Shown: positions 9,239 to 16,279 of the stretch, piece after piece
Layout of the letters: each line of letters opens with the position of its first letter
How positions within the stretch are numbered: position 1 is the stretch's first letter
From: Bradyrhizobium sp. CCBAU 051011
GTDB taxonomy: Bacteria > Pseudomonadota > Alphaproteobacteria > Rhizobiales > Xanthobacteraceae
Assembly (NCBI RefSeq): GCF_009930815.1
Contig: NZ_CP022222.1
Coordinates: 1,220,501 to 1,284,500 of the forward strand
Direction of reading: 5' to 3'
Length of the DNA stretch: 64,000 nt
Translations under genes and position numbers: made by a program
The notes under the pieces: model-generated
What the model was told of the DNA's origin: nothing
The model's input: only the letters and a program-made list of their open reading frames with translations
Databases searched by the model: none

Positions 9239-10267
9239 ATGGCCCTCGCCCGTGCCCGCCGCAATGAATCCGGTTTCAACTACTGGCCGGGATTCGTCGA
9301 CGCGCTGTCGACGCTGGTGCTGTCGATCGTGTTCCTGCTGTCGGTGTTCCTGGTGGTGCAGTTCTTCCTGTCGCAGGAAGTCACCGGCAAGGACAAGGCG
9401 CTGGAGCAGCTCAACGCCAAGATCGCGCAGCTCAACGACCTCTTGTCGCTGGAAAAGCTCGGCAAGATCGCGCTCGATGACCAGGTCTCGCAACTGCGCG
9501 CCGGCCTTGCCGCCGCGGAAGGCGAACGCGACCGCGTCAAGGGACTTTACGAGGGGCTGGCCGGCGCCGGCGGCGACGCCCAGGGCCGCGCCAGCGAGCT
9601 CAACAAGGCGCTCGAATCCGAAAAAACCGTCTCCTCGCGCGCACTCGCTCAGATCGAGGTGTTGAACCAGCAGATCAGCGCGCTGCGCCGCCAGCTCGCC
9701 GCGCTCGAGGAAGCATTGGAAGCCTCCGAGAAGCGCGACAAGGAATCGCAAGGACGGATCGCCGATCTCGGCCAGCGGCTGAACGTCGCGCTGGCGCAGC
9801 GCGTGCAGGAATTGTCGCGCTACCGTTCGGAATTCTTCGGCCGCCTGCGCGCCATCCTGGGCAATCGCCCCGACATCCGCATCGTCGGCGACCGTTTTGT
9901 CTTTCAGTCGGAAGTATTCTTTGACACCGGTCAGGCATTGCTGCTGCCCGAGGGCCGTGCCGAGCTGGATAAACTTGCGACGGCGCTGATCGATCTGGAC
10001 AAGCAGATTCCGACTGAAATCGGCTGGGTGCTGCGGGTCGACGGCCACACCGACATGCGGCCGATCAATTCGCCGCTGTTCAAGTCGAACTGGGAATTGT
10101 CGTCGGCCCGCGCCATCTCCGTGGTGCAATATCTGGTCTCGCTCGGCGTGCCCGCGCAGCGGTTGGTCGCCGCCGGTTTCGCCGAATTCCAGCCGCTGGA
10201 TTCGGCCCCCAACGAGGACGCCTACAAGCGCAATCGCCGCATCGAGCTGAAGCTGACGGAACGGTAG
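9239..10267 (+). CDS. OmpA/MotB-family peptidoglycan-binding stator partner
   Basis: A 342-residue protein with one N-terminal membrane helix (about residues 22-44, containing the pattern FVDALSTLVLSIVFLL with an Asp at its start, as in MotB), a long coiled-coil stretch rich in Lys, Glu, Gln and Ala (about 50-190), and a C-terminal OmpA-like domain (about 215-342) with VDGHTDMRPI and NRRIELKL motifs that bind peptidoglycan. It should pair with the upstream MotA/TolQ/ExbB protein. The long coiled coil differs from flagellar MotB. The stop codon shares one base with the start of the next gene, so translation is coupled. Confidence 0.88.
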   Translation: MALARARRNESGFNYWPGFVDALSTLVLSIVFLLSVFLVVQFFLSQEVTGKDKALEQLNAKIAQLNDLLSLEKLGKIALDDQVSQLRAGLAAAEGERDRVKGLYEGLAGAGGDAQGRASELNKALESEKTVSSRALAQIEVLNQQISALRRQLAALEEALEASEKRDKESQGRIADLGQRLNVALAQRVQELSRYRSEFFGRLRAILGNRPDIRIVGDRFVFQSEVFFDTGQALLLPEGRAELDKLATALIDLDKQIPTEIGWVLRVDGHTDMRPINSPLFKSNWELSSARAISVVQYLVSLGVPAQRLVAAGFAEFQPLDSAPNEDAYKRNRRIELKLTER

Positions 10268-10716
10268 TGGCTGCAGATTTCACGCTTCGTCCCTATCGCG
10301 TCGAGGACGAAGACACAGCGATCGAATTGTGGCGGTTAACGTGGCAACACGCCTACCCTTCGATCGATTTCACCGCGCGCGTGCCGTGGTGGCGCGAGCG
10401 CTGGCGCAATGAACTGGTAGCGAACGCCCAGATCGTCGTCGCCGAACAGGCACAAGCCCTGATCGGTTTTGTGACCATCGACGGACGAGGTTATCTCGAT
10501 CAGCTCGTAATCAGCCCTGATCGCTGGGGCTCGACGCTTGCGACGGCATTGGTCGATGAAGCCAAGCGGCTGTCGCCCAATGGCGTGACACTGCTGGTCA
10601 ACAAGGACAACGGTCGGGCCATCCGCTTTTACGAGCGCAACGGCTTTCAACATGCCGGCGAGGACGTGAATCCGACGTCGGGAAGGCCAGTACTGAAAAT
10701 GGCATGGCGACCGTGA
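10267..10716 (+). CDS. GNAT family N-acetyltransferase
   Basis: Acyl-CoA-dependent N-acetyltransferase of 149 residues. The GNAT core includes LDQLVISPDRWGSTLATALV (motif A region, with a less regular Q/RxxGxG/A loop than usual) and the C-terminal NGRAIRFYERNGF segment (motif B), both typical. The GTG start overlaps the preceding TAG stop by one base. The small-molecule or protein acceptor is unknown; coupling to the stator gene may be incidental. Confidence 0.85.
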   Translation: MAADFTLRPYRVEDEDTAIELWRLTWQHAYPSIDFTARVPWWRERWRNELVANAQIVVAEQAQALIGFVTIDGRGYLDQLVISPDRWGSTLATALVDEAKRLSPNGVTLLVNKDNGRAIRFYERNGFQHAGEDVNPTSGRPVLKMAWRP

Positions 10717-10794
10717 CGTCGGTCACGGCCCTGACGGGCTGGATCCTTTAGCCGCTTGGGCGGTTACAGGCTCAAGCCCTGCGGAGGCGATCCG

Positions 10795-11031
10795 ATGACG
10801 CTGGCCGAATTTGCCAAGGGTTCTGCGACGTTCCTGGTCGTGATCGTCGCCGGGTTGCTGTCGACCGTCTACGTGGATCGTCAATTCGCGGCTGGCGCCG
10901 CGCGTTCCGACGCACCGCCTGCCTCGACTGCCGCCTGCGTCAGCGCGGATGGCGGTTGGAAAAATTGGCCGTGGCCGAACGTACCGGCGCTCTCGCCAAA
11001 ATGCCGCGAGGACGCCAGGCCACACAGCTAG
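10795..11031 (+). CDS. small membrane-anchored protein
   Basis: A 78-residue protein with one hydrophobic helix (about residues 12-28) followed by a soluble tail with two Cys and many Trp and Pro residues. ATG at 10795 is supported by GGAGG eight bases upstream; a longer frame from 10756 lacks such a site. The 3' end overlaps the end of the convergent small gene by four bases. No family recognised. Confidence 0.55.
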   Translation: MTLAEFAKGSATFLVVIVAGLLSTVYVDRQFAAGAARSDAPPASTAACVSADGGWKNWPWPNVPALSPKCREDARPHS

Positions 11032-11228
11032 ACGCCGCGAATGAGCACCCCCGCGGTCAACACGACATAGGCGATCGCCAGCACGTCAAACGCGCGCGAT
11101 GGGGTGATGATGGGTATCGAGACATGGGCGTAGCGCACGAGCAGCGCGCAAACCGCGAGAATGAACGAAATCAGGAAGATAACAACCGAGGGAGGCGTCA
11201 GGGCAAAACCACCGCGGCGAAAGGGCAT
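11028..11228 (-). CDS. small two-helix membrane protein
   Basis: A 66-residue protein with a basic start (MPFRRGG) and two hydrophobic helices (about residues 13-32 and 44-62). The ATG at 11228 has GGAG six to seven bases upstream, which decides the start against longer frames. Tail-to-tail with the preceding small gene, with a four-base overlap at the stops. Function unknown. Confidence 0.6.
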   Translation of the reverse strand: MPFRRGGFALTPPSVVIFLISFILAVCALLVRYAHVSIPIITPSRAFDVLAIAYVVLTAGVLIRGV

Positions 11229-11308
11229 AATCATCTCCTGTTGAATGGACCGGACAAAAGCACAGCGTTGCAACAACAGGACGACGGTTTGAGTTCCCGC
11301 CAAATCGG

Positions 11309-13165
11309 CTACACGCCCTCGAATTGCAGCCGCGCCAATCGCGCGTAAAGTCCGTTTGCTGCAACCAGCTCGGCGTGCGTGCCCTGTTCGACGATCCGGC
11401 CCTGGTCCATCACCATGATGCGGTCGCAGGACAAGACGGTCGCGAGGCGATGGGCGATCACGAGCGTGGTGCGATGGCGCATCAGTTCTTCCAGCGCGGT
11501 CTGCACCAGCGTTTCGCTTTCGGCATCGAGCGCGGAGGTTGCCTCGTCAAGCAGCAATAGCGGCGCGTCGCGCAGGATGGCGCGGGCGATCGCGATGCGC
11601 TGGCGCTGGCCGCCGGACAGCGTCACGCCGCGCTCGCCAAGCTGAGCCTCGAAGCCGCCGGGCAGGCGGCGCAGGAATTCGGTGGCGTGCGCGAGGTCGG
11701 CGGCGCGCTCGACTTCGGCATCGCTCGCATCCGGACGGCCGAAGCGGATGTTTTCGCGCGCGCTGGCCGCGAACACGACCGAGTCCTGCGGCACCAGCGC
11801 AATCCGAGAGCGCACGTCGACCGGATCGGCCGATTTGACCGGCACGCCATCGAGCGAAATCGTGCCGCGCGCGGGATCGTAGAAGCGCAGCAGCAGGTGA
11901 AACAGCGTGCTCTTGCCCGCCCCCGAGGGACCTACGATCGCGACCTTTTCGCCGGCCCTGACCGAAAGCGAGACGTTGTCGATCGCCAGCACGTCCGGCC
12001 GGGCCGGATAGGCGAAGCTGACGTTCTCGAATCCGACATCGCCGCGCGCCGGCACCGGCAGCGCGACCGGCTGCGGCGGCGCCGTGATCTGCGATTTGAC
12101 CCGCAGGATCTCGAACAGCCGCTCGGCGGCGCCGGAGGCGGCCGAGACTTCACCCCAGACTTCGCTGAGTTGGCCGAGGCCGGTAGCGGCAAACGCCGCG
12201 TACAGCACGAACTGGCCGAGCCGGCCCGGCGTGATCTGGCCGGTCAGCACGTCATGCGAGCCGACCCAGAGGATCGCGACCACGCTGGAGAACACGATGA
12301 AGATGATGATCAGCGTCAGCACCGCGCGCGCGCGCGTCGAGTTGCGCGCCGCCTCATAGGCCTGCTCGACCTCGCCGCCGAAGCGGGTCGTCGCCATCCG
12401 CTCGCTGGTATAGGCCTGCACGGTCCTGATCGCGCCGACCAGTTCGGACGCGTAGGCGCTGGCGTCCGCCAGCGTATCCTGGGCGTTGCGCGACAGCCGC
12501 CGCACCCAGCGCCCGAAGGCAACCAGCGGAATCACGATCAGCGGGATCGCCAGCAGCACGAAACCCGACAATTTCGGGCTCGTGATCACCATCATGGCGA
12601 CGGCGCCGATGAACAGCATCATGTTGCGCAGCGCGATCGACACCGACGCGCCGACCGCGGATTTGATCTGGGTGGTATCGGCCGTCAGCCGCGACACGAG
12701 TTCGCCCGAGCGCGCGGAATCAAAGAATGCCGGCGACAGCGAGACCAGATGCGCGAACACGTCGCGCCTGATATCGGCGACGATGCGCTCGCCGATTGTC
12801 ATGACGAGGTAGTAGCGCGACGCGCTTGCCGCAGCCAGCACCGCGACAATGGCGATCATGACGCTGAAATAGCTGTTGATCAGGGCGATGCCTTCGGGGC
12901 TGAAGCCGAAATCGATCATGCGTCGAACCGCGATCGGCACCACCAGCGTGGTGATCGCTGCAATCGTCAGCGAGATGAAGGCGAGAGCCGCGCGTCCGCG
13001 ATAGCGCGCGACGTAAGGCGCCAGCGCCAGCAGCGGACGGAGCTTGGCGCTCGTCTTGGCCGGCGACTGCGTCAGCTGGGCCTCGATGAAGGCCTCTTCC
13101 TCGAGCAGGGCGTCGCGCTGTGGGGGCGCGGTTTTGACGTCTTCAAGCTGTTCCGCTGCGCTCAT
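11309..13165 (-). CDS. ABCB-type ABC exporter (fused membrane and ATPase domains)
   Basis: Half-size ABC exporter of 618 residues. An N-terminal six-helix membrane domain (about residues 45-340) precedes an ATPase domain with Walker A GPSGAGKST (412-420), signature [14 protein letters not shown], Walker B LLLLDEATSALD and a switch His in VIAHRL. It probably works as a homodimer, as in MsbA-like exporters; lipid and drug substrates are both possible. ATG at 13165 is preferred over a frame opening at 13219, because the extra 18 residues look non-native; no clear ribosome binding site helps. Monocistronic, divergent from rpmE. Confidence 0.9.
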   Translation of the reverse strand: MSAAEQLEDVKTAPPQRDALLEEEAFIEAQLTQSPAKTSAKLRPLLALAPYVARYRGRAALAFISLTIAAITTLVVPIAVRRMIDFGFSPEGIALINSYFSVMIAIVAVLAAASASRYYLVMTIGERIVADIRRDVFAHLVSLSPAFFDSARSGELVSRLTADTTQIKSAVGASVSIALRNMMLFIGAVAMMVITSPKLSGFVLLAIPLIVIPLVAFGRWVRRLSRNAQDTLADASAYASELVGAIRTVQAYTSERMATTRFGGEVEQAYEAARNSTRARAVLTLIIIFIVFSSVVAILWVGSHDVLTGQITPGRLGQFVLYAAFAATGLGQLSEVWGEVSAASGAAERLFEILRVKSQITAPPQPVALPVPARGDVGFENVSFAYPARPDVLAIDNVSLSVRAGEKVAIVGPSGAGKSTLFHLLLRFYDPARGTISLDGVPVKSADPVDVRSRIALVPQDSVVFAASARENIRFGRPDASDAEVERAADLAHATEFLRRLPGGFEAQLGERGVTLSGGQRQRIAIARAILRDAPLLLLDEATSALDAESETLVQTALEELMRHRTTLVIAHRLATVLSCDRIMVMDQGRIVEQGTHAELVAANGLYARLARLQFEGV

Positions 13166-13345
13166 GAAATCCGACCGTTTTGCCCGCCCCCAGATAGGCC
13201 CCGCCGTCCCCGCTGGCAAATCCGGGAGATTCCCAATCAGGAAGGATACGTAGCTTGTTTTGGCGGCCGCCTTACGTTATAGAGCCGCCCAAATCCCGTA
13301 CCTATTGCCAATTGAGACGGGCGCCGGCGCGCCGAAGGATATGCC

Positions 13346-13573
13346 ATGAAAGCCGAAATTCACCCGAATTATCATACGATTACGGTCGTGATGACCGACG
13401 GGACCGAGTACCAGACCCGCTCCACCTGGGGCAAGGAAGGCGACAAGCTGAACCTCGATATCGACCCCAAGTCGCACCCGGCCTGGACCGGCGGATCCCA
13501 GCAGATCCTCGACCGCGGCGGCCGAGTGTCGCGCTTCCAGAAGAAGTTTTCGGGTTTTCTGAAGAAGGATTGA
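13346..13573 (+). CDS. rpmE: 50S ribosomal protein L31
   Basis: Large-subunit ribosomal protein bL31 of 75 residues, recognised from [12 protein letters not shown], the TRSTWG stretch and the C-terminal [11 protein letters not shown]. It contains no cysteine, so it is the zinc-free form without a CxxC ribbon, as I recall for many alphaproteobacteria. A strong intrinsic terminator follows 38 bp downstream, so the gene is probably a single-gene transcript. Confidence 0.95.
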   Translation: MKAEIHPNYHTITVVMTDGTEYQTRSTWGKEGDKLNLDIDPKSHPAWTGGSQQILDRGGRVSRFQKKFSGFLKKD

Positions 13574-13610
13574 GGGTTTTCGGACCCCCTCCACTCCCGC
13601 CCAGGCATGC

Positions 13611-13642
13611 AAAAACGCCCCGGTTTCCCGGGGCGTTTTTTG
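13611..13642 (+). terminator. intrinsic terminator of rpmE
   Basis: A perfect stem of AAAACGCCCCGG with its complement, a short TTTC loop, and a run of six T at 13636-13641. Confidence 0.93.
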
Positions 13643-13658
13643 TTTGCTTTTCACCGTC

Positions 13659-13781
13659 GTCATTCCGGGATGGTCCGAAGGACCAGACCTCAGATGCGCA
13701 ATTGCGCATCGGGGAATCTCGAGATTCTCAGGTGCGCAATTGCGCACCATAGTTCGATGCTACGCATCGCCCCGGAATGAC
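13659..13781 (-). repeat. palindromic intergenic repeat, GTCATTCCGGG family, copy 1
   Basis: Bounded by inverted GTCATTCCGGG / CCCGGAATGAC ends. Inside are two GCGCAATTGCGC palindromes and one TCTCGAGA palindrome. Its reverse complement aligns along its length with the copy at 36761-36862, which lacks one of the GCGCAATTGCGC blocks. Confidence 0.85.
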
Positions 13782-13800
13782 GGTTGGGATTTTCGAGAAC

Positions 13801-14313
13801 TTACTGCTCGAACGCCGCCTTCAGGCGGTTGAGCTGCGGCACCAGCGGATTGCCGATCGGCGCACGTTCGGCCGATGGCGCGTGGATCGTGGTGTCGAGG
13901 CGGCGGACCCGCGCCTGCAGGCTCATCGAGCGTGCAATCAGATCCTGCAATGGCTGCGGCAGCTTTGCGATCATGTCCTCGGGTCCGGGATCGGCGGCCG
14001 TGAGCTTGACCTTGGTCTTTTCGCGGTTGGCCTGGGTCAGCGTCATCTCGCCTTCCTTGACCGCGCGATGCAGCAGCAGCCAGGACGCGAGCTGCATCAG
14101 GCGGGTGGTGAGGCGCATGCTCTCGGTTGCGTAAGTAAGGCTGACGGAACGTTCGAGCGCCTTGGCGTCGGTGCGGCCCTCGCCGTCGAGATAGGCGGCG
14201 GTTTCCTCGACCAGATCCATGCCTTCCCGGAACAGAGTTCCGAAAGCCGCCGAATTTGTCAGCCGCTCGCTGAACAACACGAGCGCGGGTTCGCTTTGCG
14301 AACGATCCGCCAT
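13801..14313 (-). CDS. rcdA: DUF1465 / RcdA-family regulator of CtrA degradation
   Basis: A 170-residue helical protein of the DUF1465 family, which includes Caulobacter RcdA, an adaptor that helps ClpXP degrade the cell-cycle regulator CtrA. Recognisable stretches are FREGMDLVEETAAYLDG and YATESMRLTTRLMQLASWLL, followed by a helical C-terminus. The start is ATG at 14313; GAGG lies upstream, and the frame opens five codons earlier without support. The cell-cycle role here is inferred from family membership. Confidence 0.85.
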   Translation of the reverse strand: MADRSQSEPALVLFSERLTNSAAFGTLFREGMDLVEETAAYLDGEGRTDAKALERSVSLTYATESMRLTTRLMQLASWLLLHRAVKEGEMTLTQANREKTKVKLTAADPGPEDMIAKLPQPLQDLIARSMSLQARVRRLDTTIHAPSAERAPIGNPLVPQLNRLKAAFEQ

Positions 14314-14465
14314 GGTTAACGCCCTCACGCCACTATTTGCCCCGCCGGCTGTGAACCCACCGGCTTATGATGAACAAATCATTGCTCGGGCGAGATCGAG
14401 AGTCCAGCGACAACCGGATTTATGGTTTCCAGCGTATGGGGGCACAAAATAGCCGCGCTGCGCAC

Positions 14466-14495
14466 AAAAAAGAGCCGCCGTTTCCGGCGGCTTTT
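14466..14495 (-). terminator. intrinsic terminator, minus-strand reading
   Basis: The stem AGCCGCCG / CGGCGGCT with a four-base loop is followed on the minus strand by CTTTTTTG, and on the plus strand by only TTTT. It therefore best ends a leftward transcript, presumably that of the DUF1192 gene 370 bp upstream, or of an unannotated RNA between them. Confidence 0.7.
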
Positions 14496-14663
14496 GAAGT
14501 TGATAACAGGGAGGCGTCAAACAGAGTGGACAGGAGCCACTCGGTGTCCAAACGAGGACAATGCCAGTCATAATCGAGAAAGCTTAATCCTTCGTAAACG
14601 AGCGATTTTCTTTAGAGATTATTTGCCATGTCGGCCAATGGCCGAGTTTTTGATTGACCTTCG

Positions 14664-14752
14664 TGCAGCCCGGATCGAGCGCAGCGAAATCCGGGGCCGG
14701 GGCAACCGGATCGAGCGTTCCCGGATTGCGCTGCGCTCCATACGGGTTACAC
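14664..14752. repeat. hairpin repeat, GCAGCCCGGAT family
   Basis: GCAGCCCGGATCGAGCGCAG at one end pairs imperfectly with CTGCGCTCCATACGGGTTAC at the other, with internal CCGG-rich hairpins. I recall this as a common dispersed intergenic repeat in Bradyrhizobium and relatives; other copies were not found in this window. Confidence 0.55.
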
Positions 14753-14866
14753 GCTGACGAAGGTCGGCCAGTGGCCTGCCGCAGGATGAGGCTGTGGCGT
14801 ATGGGTCCCTGCTCCCGTGCGCAATTGCGCACCAGGGACGGCTCGGAACGAGATCGCGTTCTAATC

Positions 14867-15058
14867 CTACGACTTGAAGAAGTTGTTCGCTGCATCCTTC
14901 GACGCGCGCTTCTTGGTGACGGCCTCTTGCAGCCGCGCGATCTCCGAATTCATCAGCGCGATGCGATCGGTCAATTCCTCTACCGATAGCAGCGAAAGAT
15001 CCTGACCGATCTCGTGGGTGATTTTTTTCCGCGGCTTGTCGTCATCCTCGATCGCCAT
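14867..15058 (-). CDS. DUF1192 family small protein
   Basis: A 63-residue, highly charged protein with a predicted coiled coil (LSVEELTDRIALMNSEIARL), the hallmark of DUF1192, a Rhizobiales family of unknown function. It is divergent from the quinone oxidoreductase gene, sharing a 102-bp promoter region. Confidence 0.8.
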   Translation of the reverse strand: MAIEDDDKPRKKITHEIGQDLSLLSVEELTDRIALMNSEIARLQEAVTKKRASKDAANNFFKS

Positions 15059-15160
15059 GCGTTTCTCCTTGCTCAGCGCGGTTCCCCAAGCGGTTGCCAG
15101 CCGCAGCCGGGCTGGCTAATCAGGGGCCGCCTTATTCTCAGCCTTTCGCAAGGACAAATC

Positions 15161-16159
15161 ATGGAAAAGCTGCCCGCGCAAATGACCGTCATCGGCATCA
15201 GCAAGCCCGGTGGTCCCGAAGTGCTGTTGCCGGAAACCCGCAGCGTTCCGAAGCCTGGCCCGGGTGAGATCCTGGTCAAGGTGATGGCGGCCGGCGTCAA
15301 CCGGCCGGACGTGGCGCAGCGCTCCGGCGCCTACCCGCCCCCGCCCGGCGCCAGCGACCTGCCCGGCCTCGAGATTGCCGGCGAAGTGGTCGCGCTCGGC
15401 GAAGGCGCGACCAAACACAAGCTCGGCGACAAGGTGATGTCGCTGGTGGCAGGCGGCGGCTATGCCCAATATTGCATCGCGCAGGATGCGCAGGCGATGG
15501 CGGTGCCCTCCTCGCTCTCGATCGAGGAAGCCGGCGCGATTCCGGAAACGCTGATGACCGTCTGGCACAATGTGTTCGAGCGCGGTGCGCTGAAGCCGGG
15601 CGAAACGCTTCTGGTCCACGGCGGCTCGTCCGGCATCGGCACCATGGCGATCCAGCTTGCCAAGGCGTTCGGCTCGAAGGTGATCGTCACCGTCGGCTCG
15701 CAGGACAAGATCGACGCCTGCCTCAAGCTCGGCGCCGACCGCGCCATCAATTACAAGACCGAGGACTTCGTCGCCGTGGTCAAGGCAGAGACCAACAATG
15801 TCGGCGCCAACTTGATCCTCGACATGGTCGCGGGCGACTATGTCGATCGCAACTATGACGCGGCCGCGGTCGATGGCCGTATCGTGCAAATTGCAACGCT
15901 CAACGGCCCCAAGGTTAGCGTCAACATTGCCAAGGTCATGGTGAAGCGGCTGACCCACACTGGCTCCACGCTGCGCCCCCGTACTAATGCGGATAAGGCG
16001 GCGATGGTCGCCGCAATTGAGGCCAAGGTCATGCCACTATTGCGCGAAGGACGCGTAAAACCGCTGATGGACAGCTCATTCCCGCTGGAAAAAGCAGCTG
16101 ATGCGCACCGGCGCATGGAGACCTCCGCACATATTGGCAAAATTGTGTTGGCGGTTTAA
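15161..16159 (+). CDS. NAD(P)H quinone oxidoreductase, PIG3-like MDR family
   Basis: Zinc-free medium-chain dehydrogenase/reductase of 332 residues, similar to PIG3/QOR proteins that reduce quinones with NADPH. Seen in sequence: GVNRPDVAQRSGAYPPPPGA in the catalytic domain, and the Rossmann motif LLVHGGSSGIGTMAIQLAKA. The start ATG at 15161 has AAGGA eight bases upstream; an in-frame extension to 15014 would overlap DUF1192 and is rejected. The physiological substrate is not determined. Confidence 0.9.
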   Translation: MEKLPAQMTVIGISKPGGPEVLLPETRSVPKPGPGEILVKVMAAGVNRPDVAQRSGAYPPPPGASDLPGLEIAGEVVALGEGATKHKLGDKVMSLVAGGGYAQYCIAQDAQAMAVPSSLSIEEAGAIPETLMTVWHNVFERGALKPGETLLVHGGSSGIGTMAIQLAKAFGSKVIVTVGSQDKIDACLKLGADRAINYKTEDFVAVVKAETNNVGANLILDMVAGDYVDRNYDAAAVDGRIVQIATLNGPKVSVNIAKVMVKRLTHTGSTLRPRTNADKAAMVAAIEAKVMPLLREGRVKPLMDSSFPLEKAADAHRRMETSAHIGKIVLAV

Positions 16160-16279
16160 CGGATCGAGAGCGAAGCGTGGGTGGAAACCCTTTGATTTGC
16201 TTCGCTTTCATGTCATTTATCGCGGCTACGCCGACCCGTTCGCTGGGCCGGGAGAATCGTTGGTCGCGGAGTACTGACA

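Larger units (their letters stand above)
14314..14866. other. 553-bp gap with terminator and repeat
   Basis: No convincing protein gene. It holds the divergent upstream region of rcdA, a hairpin terminator (14466-14495), a hairpin repeat (14664-14752), and a second GCGCAATTGCGC palindrome near 14820. A 68-codon minus frame reads straight through the terminator hairpin and is not called. Confidence 0.5.

Noticed and set aside
8096..10267. Zorya-like anti-phage system (ZorA/ZorB)
   Set aside because: ZorA and ZorB also pair MotA-like and OmpA-like proteins, but no ZorC, ZorD or ZorE gene follows; next are a GNAT and tiny membrane proteins. Left as an orphan stator-like pair.
11687..13282. 531-codon plus-strand open frame
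   Set aside because: Antisense to the ABC exporter with Walker and signature motifs; the translation is Arg/Asp/His-rich noise.
14365..14571. 68-codon minus-strand frame
   Set aside because: It reads through a strong terminator hairpin and has no ribosome binding site or family.
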